64,000 bases of DNA, taken from NCBI GenBank assembly GCA_951394045.1, contig OX595994.1:1922001-1986000 (forward strand), written 5' to 3'. The notes beneath the pieces are model-generated. The model saw only the letters and a program-made list of their open reading frames with translations, ran no database searches and was not told where the DNA came from. This document shows positions 1 to 10,281 of the stretch, piece after piece (position 1 is the first letter of the stretch; the number at the start of each line of letters is the position of its first letter). The translations under genes were made by a program, and so were the position numbers. This stretch comes from Nitzschia sp. DOCU1 (lineage: Eukaryota > Bacillariophyta > Bacillariophyceae > Bacillariales > Bacillariaceae).

Positions 1-925
1 ATTTGCAGGGCATGCATCCTTGGAAAAGCATATGAGGCCTTGTCCTATCAGGCGCAAAGAAGATGATGCGAGCAAACTGCGGGGCAAGGAAATCTGCTGC
101 AGTTGGATTTGGGAGCATGGTTGGGTCGCCCCATTGGTACTCAAATGTAGTCCAATCAAAGCGTTTGACTCCATCGTTTGAACGAAAGAATTGGTTTGCC
201 TGGCGCGATCCGGCTTGCATGGATTCCCGAAGCTTGGACATAAGTTTGCCGACTTTTAATCGGAAGATTACTGGAACATTGCTCATCACCACGCCTGGTA
301 GTGGGTCATCGTCTGTTGGCGGAGGGAACCCACGGCGGATACCCTCAGACTTTCCGCCAATTTTCCCTGGTGGTTCCTCGTGATCGTCTTGTGCATTTGC
401 GTCCATCGGAGTATTCAAAACGGCAACAGTTGGCGGCACTGACGATGGTCGTTCTTGTGGCTTTGCCATGAAAAAGTCTCGCCTCCGTGCTGCAAGTTGT
501 TCATGCTCTCGCCTTTTATCACGTGCAATTTCAGCGTCCGTTCGTCGATTGTACCCCGTTCCTCTCTTCCTTCCGCGGCCATTTCCGCACCTGTTGTCGT
601 CGTTGGTGGCCATTGTATGCCAATACCACGGTCAGTCCATTGATGAAATGATAAGTTTGTGTGTGACTATTCCATGCGATTTGTTGTTGGAAGCAGGCGT
701 TGGTGGAGCAGGACCGCGGCGTTGGGTTCAGTGACGTCGAGAACTGAGAATAATGACTTTCTAAATGATGTTTTACACTTTTTGGAGCAATCCTATTGGT
801 GGCCTGTTGGTGGCTTACACTTTTCTGACGGGTTAGAATCGGCCAAAATGGCTTGTTTATGATAATTCTGAGGCCTTTTTGTCAAAGGCTTACACTTGAG
901 CTACCTACGTGGCCGGACACTTGCC
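1..925 (-). mobile_element. Left, window-truncated copy of the tandem DNA transposon (transposase 5' end and terminal repeat)
   Basis: This stretch plus the next 6 bases matches 5278-6208 at a constant offset of 5277, with no difference seen by eye. It holds the first roughly 200 codons of the transposase on the minus strand (ATG at 611-613), its upstream region and the right terminal inverted repeat (899-925). The rest of this copy lies left of the window. The lack of visible divergence from the second copy implies a very recent duplication, or an assembly artefact. Confidence 0.85.
899..925 (-). repeat. Right terminal inverted repeat of the left transposon copy
   Basis: Same sequence as 6176-6202. 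With the neighbouring left repeat of the next copy (932-958) it forms a near-palindrome across the junction hexamer TAAAAG, so two transposon ends sit back to back. Confidence 0.85.
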
Positions 926-931
926 TAAAAG
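926..931. other. Hexamer TAAAAG at the transposon junction (candidate target-site duplication)
   Basis: TAAAAG separates the two copies and recurs at 6203-6208 to the right of the second copy. This fits either [site-element-site-element-site] made by repeated insertion, or unequal exchange between flanking site duplications. The left flank of the first copy is outside the window. Confidence 0.6.
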
Positions 932-958
932 GGCTTATGTCCGGTCACGTAGGTAGCT
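932..958 (+). repeat. Left terminal inverted repeat of the complete transposon copy
   Basis: Pairs with the reverse complement of 6176-6202. Both begin GGC, share TGTCCGG, then CACGTAGGTAGCT after one C/T difference. About four mismatches over 27 bp by eye. Confidence 0.85.
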
Positions 959-1192
959 AAAATTTTATAAAGAAAAAAGGGAAAAAAAGAAGAAAAGAAT
1001 TCGAAGAACAAAAGGAAGGCAATAATCCGTCATCCTAAATAACAAGGGCTACATTTTAAGGGGACACAAAAAACGCATCTTCGGCGTGCCGACGCCGACG
1101 ACCTACCCCGATACTAAAACGACAGGCCGAAGCATCAAGATGTTGTGACAATGGGTTTCATGGAGCGGCACATGCTGTGCATTATTTTGTTA

Positions 1193-1621
1193 CTACCACG
1201 AAGGAAATAAGGAGTCAGGCTCAAGCTGTCCATTGGCCATTCGAATACGTTTCCACTGTGCTTTCATATCTCGAGAGCGAATTGTCTGGCCGGATACATC
1301 ACCTTCGTTGTAGCCCCGTGGCACCTGCCAATATTTGTATCGCTTTGCTTCTGGCACAATGCAATATTCCTTTGAATTCGGAGGGGCGGATCGTTTGTGG
1401 TTTTTGCCACTACGCTCCCACCCACACCGGTAACATCGCTGGGGTTCCCGCTCCCGCTTGTTTTCAGCTTGTTTTTCTGCAACCAGCACTGGGCCAGGAC
1501 CCGGCATCAACAAATGAGCTGGGCGATTGTGGCTTGTCGGGTGTGCCATCTGGAGTTCTGGGGGGCAAACAACGAAATGCTGGCGTTCTGATGGATCTTG
1601 AAGTGCTGCCGCCATGGGTTC
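1193..1621 (-). pseudogene. In-frame C-terminal extension of the transposase beyond the TAG stop
   Basis: Directly after the TAG at 1622-1624 the same frame is open for 142 more codons. The peptide has a possible zinc knuckle (CYRCG, then KNH and EYC, followed by VPEAKRY), a plausible C-terminal tail for a transposase of this type. The arrangement suggests the TAG is a nonsense mutation in this copy, a sequencing error, or a read-through signal. Alternatively the tail is unused sequence that is open by chance, but 142 codons with a cysteine motif make that less likely. Confidence 0.45.
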
Positions 1622-4600
1622 CTACAGAGCTGGGGGTTGTTGTAGTGGTTCTTTAAATTGGATGTGAGTTGCCGCTTCATTGAAATGCTCACGTATACAA
1701 GCCACGCCTCGTCTAACAGTTGTCGTTTGCCAAACTCCAGTTCCAGGAAGTGACAAACTTGCAAGCTGTCTTTCTGTTTGCTGTCGATTAATCTTCTTCT
1801 CCAGTTCTTTGTGGTGTTCTTTGAGAAGTTGCGTAGTTTTTGAGAATAGTCGTTTCCTCTGCTCCATTGGCTTGAGACGCTCATCCCTGGCTCTTGCATT
1901 ATGAGCAACGCACAAAGCATCATAGTCAACCACGGTGTATCGTCCATGTTGCTGCCCCCCAGAGAATCTTGGCAGGAGCTGCAAAAAAAGCTCGCAATCA
2001 TCTGCAGTCATTTTAGTTACGGGTACGTCCATGGGCCGGTTGAGTTCGTCATCACTGTCAATGCCCAAAGCTGTGGTAAGTTTTGCAACAACTCCATCTT
2101 CGTTTTCTGCTCGTAACAACCAAATCGCCTGACTCATGATATTTTCACTGTTCCCCCCGGTACCACATGCAGATGGATCCACCAAATGAAGCACCTGCCG
2201 TACAATTGGGATGTAATGACTCTCTCCAGATGATGCAAAATCATTTGGATTGAGCAAATCTCCAAATAGCTGGTCCTCTTCATGAATATCGGCTGACACC
2301 TGCATCGAGTGGATTGTTTCATGCTGGTAGTACTCTGCGTAGCGATCGGTTGTGAAGCCACGTTCCACTGCACGATCATGGTTCCAACGGTGAACGAACA
2401 CGGCAAGAAGGCAAACCGCTAAAAGGGGGGAGCTGAAACTTGCCCGGAGAATGTCCCGAAGGTGTCGATGGAATCCTTCTAACTGCGAAGTCCCTCGGAT
2501 ACAGTGTAAGAATTTCTTTCCATTCGGATCCGTCGTGAAATAGTAATACTCAACATCCTTTTCATCGGATACGCAACCTTTCCTAACATGCCGTAACAGG
2601 TTACGGAACTCAAGCCAGCTTTGATGGGAAAACAGTGGCTCATCCGTCTTATGGTCCTTGATGTTTGCGGCGAACTTACATACAGAGATCAATCGCCCCT
2701 CGAGGACTTTTGGTTCTGGGATTAAACGTTCAATATCATCAAGGATCTTTCCGCTCGGACAAGCCATTCGTCGCTCAGCTTCTTTCACCGCCTGACCAGC
2801 GTTACCTGACCACTTTTTGCCCTTTTCGGATTCCAATTTTGCTGCCAACTTTTCAGTCTCTTCTTTGATGCGTTTTGGGTTTGGAATCAAGATGGCATCT
2901 CTGAGAAGACCGCTCGCCTCCTCATAAAAGCCATGGGCTTTTTTCCACGTTTTCATTAGCTTATTTAGATAATGAAATGCATCTCCTTTGATTCCATTTC
3001 GTTGGAAGACATCAACCCCACGGTGGACATGGATTGTGCCGTTCGTTTGTTGCTCAATCAAGACGAAACCTAGGCTGTTACTTGGAGTTTCTGGTTCGGG
3101 CTGGCGATCAGGGTATTGCTCCAAGGTCGTGCCATCAGGAATTGCCCCTGTGGCTCCAAGCTCACCCAATAATCCTTCAAGAGTCATCTCGTGTGGCTCT
3201 ACCTCAGCAATGGCTTCAGGGCCAACACCGGTTTCTGCAGCAATAGCATCCGCATTGGCATCAGAGCGGGGGTCAGCACCCAGATCTTCCTCTGCGACCC
3301 TCTGAACAGTATTGAATCGGAGCGTTGCCATATCAAGGTCACCTCGATTCGACAATGTCATTCGGCTTCTTTTCCAAACAACAGATAGATTCCTTGTAAT
3401 AGCATCTGCAATAGTGATACTTTCCGTTCCCAAGTGAGGAGGGGTGGGAACCAATGCAGCCCCATTAATAGCCAGAACAATTTTGACTTTTATACGATCG
3501 AACGTGTGCTCGCGTCGTTCGAGTCCAATTACCTCCTTCAGCTGAAACTCTGCTGACTCTACTTGCCCATAGGCAACGACAGTGTTAGATGTTGTTCCAA
3601 GCAGACGCACGACAGGGAGTCCCTTAAGCTCCTCTCTGGTAGGCTTGTAATGTACATTTTCAAGCTCCTTCACTTTTTTGTAGAGCTCAAGGCTAATCCA
3701 TGCGTCTAGTGCGGCATAGTTCACGCATTCCTGTGGGAGTGTGGCCGCACTCCAACTGGACCGTGCAAGGGACTTGTCAACACGACGGCCAAGGAAGTTT
3801 GCAGCCATATCGCTGAGGCCTTTTTTCTGTTTCCAAAATAGTAGGGATGCTTTCTCCGCAATCTGCACACAATCACCCACATTATGCGTGGTTCCGACAA
3901 ACTCTGCTGGGAATGATTTTTTCAGTCTTGTCACGTCCCCTTTCACCCCAACGCCAACGAGCAAGGAATTCTTATGAGTCAATATACGAAGCAATGTACT
4001 GTTGTATTGACACCAAGTAGAGACATCAACAGTATAATTTACGTTGCCTTCACGTAGTATCATCTCCGGGAATGTTCGCCGGAGAGAAATAACAAGAACT
4101 CTGGTTGTGTTGCCAAATTCCACTGCAAGCTGCAGCGTTTCTGGGAACTGCTCCTGGCGCGATTGAGTGGATAGCGAGTCCCACTCGATATCGAAGCCAA
4201 TTGGTACCACGTGCATAGCGGCATCCAAATGTTCCAAAATTGGAACGGCGGACTCTAGAAATCCTCCTTTAGTTGTGACAAAGACCGGGTGGACTGGTAG
4301 CTGGGCCAACGGTAAGTTTTGTTCAAACTGATCTGCCCTTGGCGGCACCGGATCCCTGTCCCCCAGAGTGGGCATGGCTCGCACAAGCATGTTGTACTCG
4401 TGGCAGCAACTATCCGTATAGAACAGTCGCACGTCCTCGTAGCCGTGGATATTGTAGCGATGTTGTATCCCTTTAAGAATCGACTCCATTTCATCATAGT
4501 CTCCAGCTCGTACAAAGTTGATTGCAACGACCTGATTGTACTCGTTCATCACTGTATACACGGAGTCAAAAGCTCGAACAGCGGTAGTATCAGCCCCCTG

Positions 4601-5890
4601 CACAAAAACAAAATGAATGACTTTGTAGGACTTGTCGCCACAGAGTACACGCCCAGATACCAACTGGAGACACCGTTCATAATATGGCAGGAGATTTAAT
4701 GCTCGAAGGAGAAAATGTTTTTCCAAATATTGCCTCAATGGTATTTCAGCAACCACGTCTTGAACATTTAGCTTCAATGCCTTCTCATGCTCCACTCTGC
4801 TCATAATGAACAGGGAGCTCTGCACCGTTTTATTCTTACGGTACGCATCAATCCTTTTCAAAATCTTGTAGAAAAGATTCTGGCGATGGCTAACAGCTTT
4901 CTTCCTTATAGAAAGGAATGAGGATTTCAGCGCAGCTTGCTCAAAAATTTCGTCACTGAAAGCACGAGTAATTGCACGTCGCTTTGTAACAACTAGATCA
5001 AGCATATCTCGAATGTCGTCAGTCAAAAATCGCATGACGTCAGGATCATGCCCAGCAAAGTAGTAGGCATGGTCACTTGCATCGCCTATTTGGTCCTCAC
5101 TTTCCCCACTGTCCCCACTGGAACTATTCTGAGCTCTTCTTATTTTACAGTAGTAGCGACTGCTAAAGAAGAAGCCAGCTGTCCCATCTTTATCATCAAA
5201 TGTCCGGACAAAATTGTTGTAAAAAGAATCCCGGCATGTGCATGGATTGCCATCAGGTGCTGGGTCGAATCCATGCCATTTGCAGGGCATGCATCCTTGG
5301 AAAAGCATATGAGGCCTTGTCCTATCAGGCGCAAAGAAGATGATGCGAGCAAACTGCGGGGCAAGGAAATCTGCTGCAGTTGGATTTGGGAGCATGGTTG
5401 GGTCGCCCCATTGGTACTCAAATGTAGTCCAATCAAAGCGTTTGACTCCATCGTTTGAACGAAAGAATTGGTTTGCCTGGCGCGATCCGGCTTGCATGGA
5501 TTCCCGAAGCTTGGACATAAGTTTGCCGACTTTTAATCGGAAGATTACTGGAACATTGCTCATCACCACGCCTGGTAGTGGGTCATCGTCTGTTGGCGGA
5601 GGGAACCCACGGCGGATACCCTCAGACTTTCCGCCAATTTTCCCTGGTGGTTCCTCGTGATCGTCTTGTGCATTTGCGTCCATCGGAGTATTCAAAACGG
5701 CAACAGTTGGCGGCACTGACGATGGTCGTTCTTGTGGCTTTGCCATGAAAAAGTCTCGCCTCCGTGCTGCAAGTTGTTCATGCTCTCGCCTTTTATCACG
5801 TGCAATTTCAGCGTCCGTTCGTCGATTGTACCCCGTTCCTCTCTTCCTTCCGCGGCCATTTCCGCACCTGTTGTCGTCGTTGGTGGCCAT
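1622..5890 (-). CDS. DDE-type transposase with an inserted DEDD 3'-5' exonuclease domain
   Basis: A 1422-residue protein, likely the nuclear enzyme that moves the surrounding element. The N-terminus (about 1-50) is basic. A cysteine/histidine cluster follows near residues 200-250 (CMPCKWH, PCTC, YYC). A DDE-like core starts near residue 418 (GDKSYKV) and continues at about 490 (YTDSCC). An exonuclease domain of the WRN/RNase-D type is inserted at about 560-735 (FDIEWDS at its start, YAALDAWIS at its end). The candidate catalytic Glu of the split DDE fold follows near 1140 (GTSQLEGFHRHLR). I recall fungal transposon proteins with the same order of motifs; this is family knowledge not checked here. 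The start is the first ATG and no intron is needed. The same frame stays open beyond the TAG stop at 1622-1624, so this protein may be truncated. Confidence 0.8.
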   Translation of the reverse strand: MATNDDNRCGNGRGRKRGTGYNRRTDAEIARDKRREHEQLAARRRDFFMAKPQERPSSVPPTVAVLNTPMDANAQDDHEEPPGKIGGKSEGIRRGFPPPTDDDPLPGVVMSNVPVIFRLKVGKLMSKLRESMQAGSRQANQFFRSNDGVKRFDWTTFEYQWGDPTMLPNPTAADFLAPQFARIIFFAPDRTRPHMLFQGCMPCKWHGFDPAPDGNPCTCRDSFYNNFVRTFDDKDGTAGFFFSSRYYCKIRRAQNSSSGDSGESEDQIGDASDHAYYFAGHDPDVMRFLTDDIRDMLDLVVTKRRAITRAFSDEIFEQAALKSSFLSIRKKAVSHRQNLFYKILKRIDAYRKNKTVQSSLFIMSRVEHEKALKLNVQDVVAEIPLRQYLEKHFLLRALNLLPYYERCLQLVSGRVLCGDKSYKVIHFVFVQGADTTAVRAFDSVYTVMNEYNQVVAINFVRAGDYDEMESILKGIQHRYNIHGYEDVRLFYTDSCCHEYNMLVRAMPTLGDRDPVPPRADQFEQNLPLAQLPVHPVFVTTKGGFLESAVPILEHLDAAMHVVPIGFDIEWDSLSTQSRQEQFPETLQLAVEFGNTTRVLVISLRRTFPEMILREGNVNYTVDVSTWCQYNSTLLRILTHKNSLLVGVGVKGDVTRLKKSFPAEFVGTTHNVGDCVQIAEKASLLFWKQKKGLSDMAANFLGRRVDKSLARSSWSAATLPQECVNYAALDAWISLELYKKVKELENVHYKPTREELKGLPVVRLLGTTSNTVVAYGQVESAEFQLKEVIGLERREHTFDRIKVKIVLAINGAALVPTPPHLGTESITIADAITRNLSVVWKRSRMTLSNRGDLDMATLRFNTVQRVAEEDLGADPRSDANADAIAAETGVGPEAIAEVEPHEMTLEGLLGELGATGAIPDGTTLEQYPDRQPEPETPSNSLGFVLIEQQTNGTIHVHRGVDVFQRNGIKGDAFHYLNKLMKTWKKAHGFYEEASGLLRDAILIPNPKRIKEETEKLAAKLESEKGKKWSGNAGQAVKEAERRMACPSGKILDDIERLIPEPKVLEGRLISVCKFAANIKDHKTDEPLFSHQSWLEFRNLLRHVRKGCVSDEKDVEYYYFTTDPNGKKFLHCIRGTSQLEGFHRHLRDILRASFSSPLLAVCLLAVFVHRWNHDRAVERGFTTDRYAEYYQHETIHSMQVSADIHEEDQLFGDLLNPNDFASSGESHYIPIVRQVLHLVDPSACGTGGNSENIMSQAIWLLRAENEDGVVAKLTTALGIDSDDELNRPMDVPVTKMTADDCELFLQLLPRFSGGQQHGRYTVVDYDALCVAHNARARDERLKPMEQRKRLFSKTTQLLKEHHKELEKKINRQQTERQLASLSLPGTGVWQTTTVRRGVACIREHFNEAATHIQFKEPLQQPPAL

Positions 5891-6175
5891 TGTATGCCAA
5901 TACCACGGTCAGTCCATTGATGAAATGATAAGTTTGTGTGTGACTATTCCATGCGATTTGTTGTTGGAAGCAGGCGTTGGTGGAGCAGGACCGCGGCGTT
6001 GGGTTCAGTGACGTCGAGAACTGAGAATAATGACTTTCTAAATGATGTTTTACACTTTTTGGAGCAATCCTATTGGTGGCCTGTTGGTGGCTTACACTTT
6101 TCTGACGGGTTAGAATCGGCCAAAATGGCTTGTTTATGATAATTCTGAGGCCTTTTTGTCAAAGGCTTACACTTG

Positions 6176-6202
6176 AGCTACCTACGTGGCCGGACACTTG
6201 CC
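6176..6202 (-). repeat. Right terminal inverted repeat of the complete transposon copy
   Basis: Mirror partner of 932-958. It lies about 290 bp upstream of the transposase ATG and is followed directly by TAAAAG, the proposed target duplication. Confidence 0.85.
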
Positions 6203-6208
6203 TAAAAG

Positions 6209-7198
6209 CGACGAAAGAAGACAAATCTCACAAATTTTTGTCCAGTCTGAGATTTCTTGGTACTCATGGTGCGTTAAAAAGACACGAAATCGTATACACT
6301 TGCCATGTCCTCATAGTCCTTTCTCTAATTTTCAATTATCATTGTGCGGGCCGGCGACATATGCGTGTAAGGAATGCTGATGCTTTTGTATCGATAGAGC
6401 CCATGAAGAAAAGGTATTGTATATTTAAAGAAAGATTATTTTGGGCTATAAATTGAGAAAATGCGCGTCTAGAATCTCAAATAACGCTATTAGAATTCCA
6501 CCGAATTAGAGTGTCGCATTTTTATAGCCCGCCGGATATAGTCCCACTCCGAATGCCCCTTAAATAGATAGCCCTCGACGCGATCAGCCTCGATCTCGTT
6601 TGGTGTCATCTGGCATTTCTTCGCAACCAAGATTTGGGGGCGGCGGTGTCTACTGTCTGCTGTCCGGTTTGCTGCCAGTGGCCCTGAAGATTATTTCATA
6701 GTAGAGGTGAGTCCCCGGTAGTACCTCCTCTAGTAGAAAAGAAAGTGACGCCCGCTTTCAGGAAATAGACTTGTAGACGTGCAGACTAGTTTCTGTAGCA
6801 TAGAAGAATGTGGAAGGTTGCGGTCAAACGAGTCGGCTTTTGAGGACGAGACTGCGGGGGGGGAGATCCCCCACTTGCGCTGAAAATGGATATGTATGCT
6901 AATGAGCTATTTAATTATTTATCTGCATACCAAGTAACAGGATGGCGCGGCGCGGCGGCCCGCCCGGACGAATTTCTGCGCCAGATTTTTTCGAGTCTCC
7001 CATCGTGGCCGCAGTACCATAAGGTACGTGTAGTCGAGGCTCGGACGGCGTGCTAATTCAGCACGCGCGCACGTCTTTCCATGGCATTTTTTGGCGCTTC
7101 AAACCACATCCTCCTCCCTCCAACAACGACTATCGGCGCATAATCCTGGCATTCTTCAAAGTCTCTGAGATACTTGTTGTTTCGACCCTTTCGTAACC
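6209..7198. other. Intergenic region between the transposon and MSH2
   Basis: No gene with a start codon is visible. On the minus strand at about 6480-6690 there is a 68-codon open stretch without Met that reads protein-like (for example EADRVEGYLFKGHSEWDYI), possibly a coding relic. The last 200 bp before 7199 should hold the MSH2 promoter; no clear TATA box is seen. Confidence 0.5.
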
Positions 7199-9838
7199 AT
7201 GACAGCTTTGAAAGAATCGGCTGGTGCAAGCCCGATGACGGCAGATAGTGCCATGACCCCCACGTCGGTCGCCATTCTCATTGGTGGTGACAATGCTGCT
7301 GCTACTTCAAAGACCGTCTCCGTCGTAGTGTGGATTTGTCATGAACGGGCTCGACAATCCCCACAAGATCCTTGGCATTACACTCTCGAGTATTTTGAAT
7401 TCTTGGATGATACAATGCAATGGACGCATTTGGATCAATTGCTCTTGCGATATCCACCCCAGTCGTTACATGTGGCGTATAGTGAAATCCCCCCGAGCAG
7501 CAAAACGCCCCTGAATGCGGCTGCCAAGGCCAAGCAGCAACGTCGCGAGCAGTTGATGCAGAACCTTCAAGTATTTTTGGATGAACGACACCAAGCACAA
7601 GAGGAGGACGAAAACCTGTCCCCCAGTTGTCATTTGCACACTCAAGTTCCCTTTGAGGCGACGAAAATCGAGTCGGCCGTCTCTCTGCTCTTACTACAAG
7701 ATGACGATGCTCAGCTCGCGTTTCGTGGCAATTTGGAGCTCTCTCAAGGCAAGCTACTGCAACAAGGTTTGGCGCTCTGGCTTCAATCTCAAGAACTGTA
7801 TCCGCCTAGTACTACGCTGAGTGACCCCCAGTGGCAGCATTCGCTCAAAATCGAACCTGGCACGTTGCGGTCGCATCTCGTCATGGATCGTACGGCCGCT
7901 TCGTGCATTCATTTGTTGCCCCCTGCCAATGCCGGTGAGGCGACCATCGTGGGGGGTCAAGCGCACAACAATTCCTTGCTTGGCCTACTGAGTCAACAAT
8001 GTCAAACCAGCATGGGCAGGGCCAAGTTGCAAGTCTGGTTGCGTCAGCCCCTGATTCAGCTAGAAGGTATTCTATATCGTCAAAATGCGGTTACGACGCT
8101 AGTCCAAGGTCTAGGCAAGGATTCCCTCAAGGAAGCCTTGCAAGCTTTTACGGGCGTAGATTTGCCAGGCTTGGCAGCGTCCTTGTCGCACTTTGCTCCT
8201 ACCGAGGACGGTGCTATAATGAATACCAAAAAGCCTTTAAAGGCGCTGTATCGGCTCTATCTATTGAGTTCGATCCAATTGCCACAGCTCCTGGAAGCCA
8301 TGGATTCGTTTGATTATGGGGCAAGTCAACTCTTGGTGGATGCGTTGGAGCAATTGCAACGTCTTCACAATGAATTAGGCAGATGCCAAGATTTGGTCGA
8401 GAACGTCTTGGATTTGGATTCGGCGCCTCGTGAATACTTGGTCAAACCAACCTTTAATGACGAACTGCAGGGGCTGTATCAAGAAATTGCTCATGTCCAC
8501 AGTCAAGTCGATGACGAATTAAAGGCCATGCAAGACGAGTGGGCCCAAGCGTCGGGAGATGACAATTCCCAAATTCGACTGGAAACGTTTACGGAAAATT
8601 CCTCCGAGTCTTCTTCTGCAACCAGCTGGCAATTTCGATTGACCGACACCAATTTTTTAAAGGTTTTGGACGATATGGACGGAATCAAGACGCACCGTGT
8701 TCTCAAGAACGGCGTGTATTTTTCCAACAAGAATCTGCGGGGTCTCTCGGCGCAATACCAACAGCTTTCTCTCGAGTATTCGCAGCATTCGCAAGGCTTA
8801 GTGCAACAAGCCATGGAAGTTGCTCTGACCTATGAGAGTGTGGTGGAACGGGCAGCACAAGTCGTATCGACCTTGGATGTCGTGACAGCCTTGGCGAGAG
8901 TGGCGGCGTATAGTCCCCATGGCTACTGCAAGCCGACGTTGACGGATAGTGACGAGGATGGAGCTGGAATTGAGGTACGAGGCAACTGCTAGAGGCGGGC
9001 TTTCTTTGTGTTTCGGTGGCTTTGTTGTTCTAACCAGTCCTTGCTACAATCTCAGCTCAAGGCGTTTCGTCATCCTTGCGTCGAGTTGCAGGACGACATG
9101 GAGTTTATTCCCAATGATATCAGTCTCAAGCTAGGAGGGGATTCGTCCCAGAACTTTTTGTTGGTGACTGGTCCCAACATGGGCGGCAAGTCGACCTATA
9201 TTCGAGCATTGGGCGCCGTGGTTTGTTTGGCCCAGATTGGTGCTTATGTGCCTGCTGATTCTGCCACGATCAATATTTGTCATTCTTTATTGGCTCGCGT
9301 CGGCGCGGGGGATTTGCAAGTCCGTGGCATTAGTACCTTCATGGCGGAAATGTTGGAGGCCTCGTCTATTTTGCGAACGGCTACCAAGCGTAGTTTGATT
9401 ATCATTGATGAGTTGGGCCGTGGTACCTCCACGTATGATGGATATGGTTTAGCTCGGGCAATTTCGGAGTACATGCAAAGGCAGATTGGTTGTTTGACGG
9501 TCTTTGCGACACACTTTCACGAACTGACCCACCTGCCCGGGGTCCAGAATTGTCACGTAACTGCCCAAACGTCGGAACGCGGTTTGACATTTCTCTATCA
9601 AGTCCGACCGGGTCATTGTTCGGAGTCGTTTGGAATTCAAGTGGCCGAAATGGCCAATGTGCCGTCGGTGGTCATTCAAGATGCCAAGCGCAAAGCGGCC
9701 AAACTGGAAGACTTTAATGGAAAACATCACAAGATGGAGGAGCATCGACAGTGGTTGAAAAAGTTTGCCGCAATGGATGTGCCCCGTCTGTTGCAGCAAG
9801 GAGATGTGCGTCGCAAACTCTTGGAGGGTCTGCAGTAA
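7199..9838 (+). CDS. MSH2: DNA mismatch repair protein MSH2 (MutS homologue)
   Basis: Two exons, 7199-8974 and 9056-9838, joined across an 81-bp GT-AG intron, give 852 residues; the splice falls between codons and keeps frame. MSH2 partners MSH6 or MSH3 to recognise DNA mismatches in the nucleus. The clamp and lever region is recognisable ([11 protein letters not shown] near 280, [18 protein letters not shown] near 350). The ATPase has Walker [10 protein letters not shown] near 631, Walker B and signature [14 protein letters not shown] near 708, and FATHFHELT near 740. [21 protein letters not shown] at the exon 2 start matches the typical MSH2 entry to the ATPase. It is somewhat shorter than animal MSH2 (about 930), mostly in the N-terminal mismatch-binding domain and at the C-terminus. 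The gene looks intact. Confidence 0.95.
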
Positions 9839-10003
9839 AAGGGGGCTACCTATACATCACAGTGCACTTGGCGGCAGTTTGGGTCCCTCGGAAAGTCTTT
9901 TATCCGTTCGATTCTCTATTCTGTAGCTCTATTAGCAAATCGGTATAGCACTGTAGCCTGGCAAACAATGTAGTCCACTAGCGTTTGTTCAACCACAAAA
10001 GCA

Positions 10004-10262
10004 TGCCATTTCCGAGTACATGCAAAAGCAGATTAGTTGTTTGATGGTTATTGTGACACTTTCACGAACTGACCCACCTGCTCCGAGTCCAGTCCCTAGA
10101 GTCATTCAAAGGGGCAAAGGGAGCTACCTATGTCAAAGTGCACTTGGGGGCAGCTTGCTGTGCCAAAGTCTTTTATCCTGTAGCTCGTCTATTAGCAAAT
10201 TGGCATAGCACTGTAACCTGGCAAACAACGTAGTCCTCCACTAGCCTTTGTGCAACCACAAC
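10004..10262 (+). pseudogene. Decayed partial tandem copy of the MSH2 3' end
   Basis: 10004-10085 resembles the MSH2 exon segment around 9458-9545 (shared GAGTACATGCAAA, CACGAACTGACCCACCTG). After an internal deletion, 10110-10262 resembles the MSH2 3' flank at about 9836-9998 (GCTACCTAT, AGTGCACTTGG, TAGCACTGTA, CCTGGCAAACAA). It encodes no usable protein. The rest of the MSH2-to-next-gene interval (9839-10003) is the parental 3' flank and has no other feature. Confidence 0.75.
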
Positions 10263-10281
10263 CCATGTCTTGTCCATCATG

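Larger units (their letters stand above)
932..6202 (-). mobile_element. Complete 5271-bp DNA transposon with 27-bp terminal inverted repeats
   Basis: The element is bounded by imperfect 27-bp inverted repeats at 932-958 and 6176-6202, both carrying ACGTAGGTAGCT inside and GGC at the outer tip. The hexamer TAAAAG lies directly outside both ends (926-931 and 6203-6208), as a target-site duplication would. It encodes one large protein on the minus strand, a DDE-type transposase with an embedded exonuclease. The segment 959-1192 between the left repeat and the coding region is noncoding. Element length plus hexamer (5271+6) equals the tandem period of 5277. Confidence 0.85.

Noticed and set aside
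6480..6690. Minus-strand 68-codon protein-like stretch
   Set aside because: No ATG, no splice context and no family; noted only as a possible relic.
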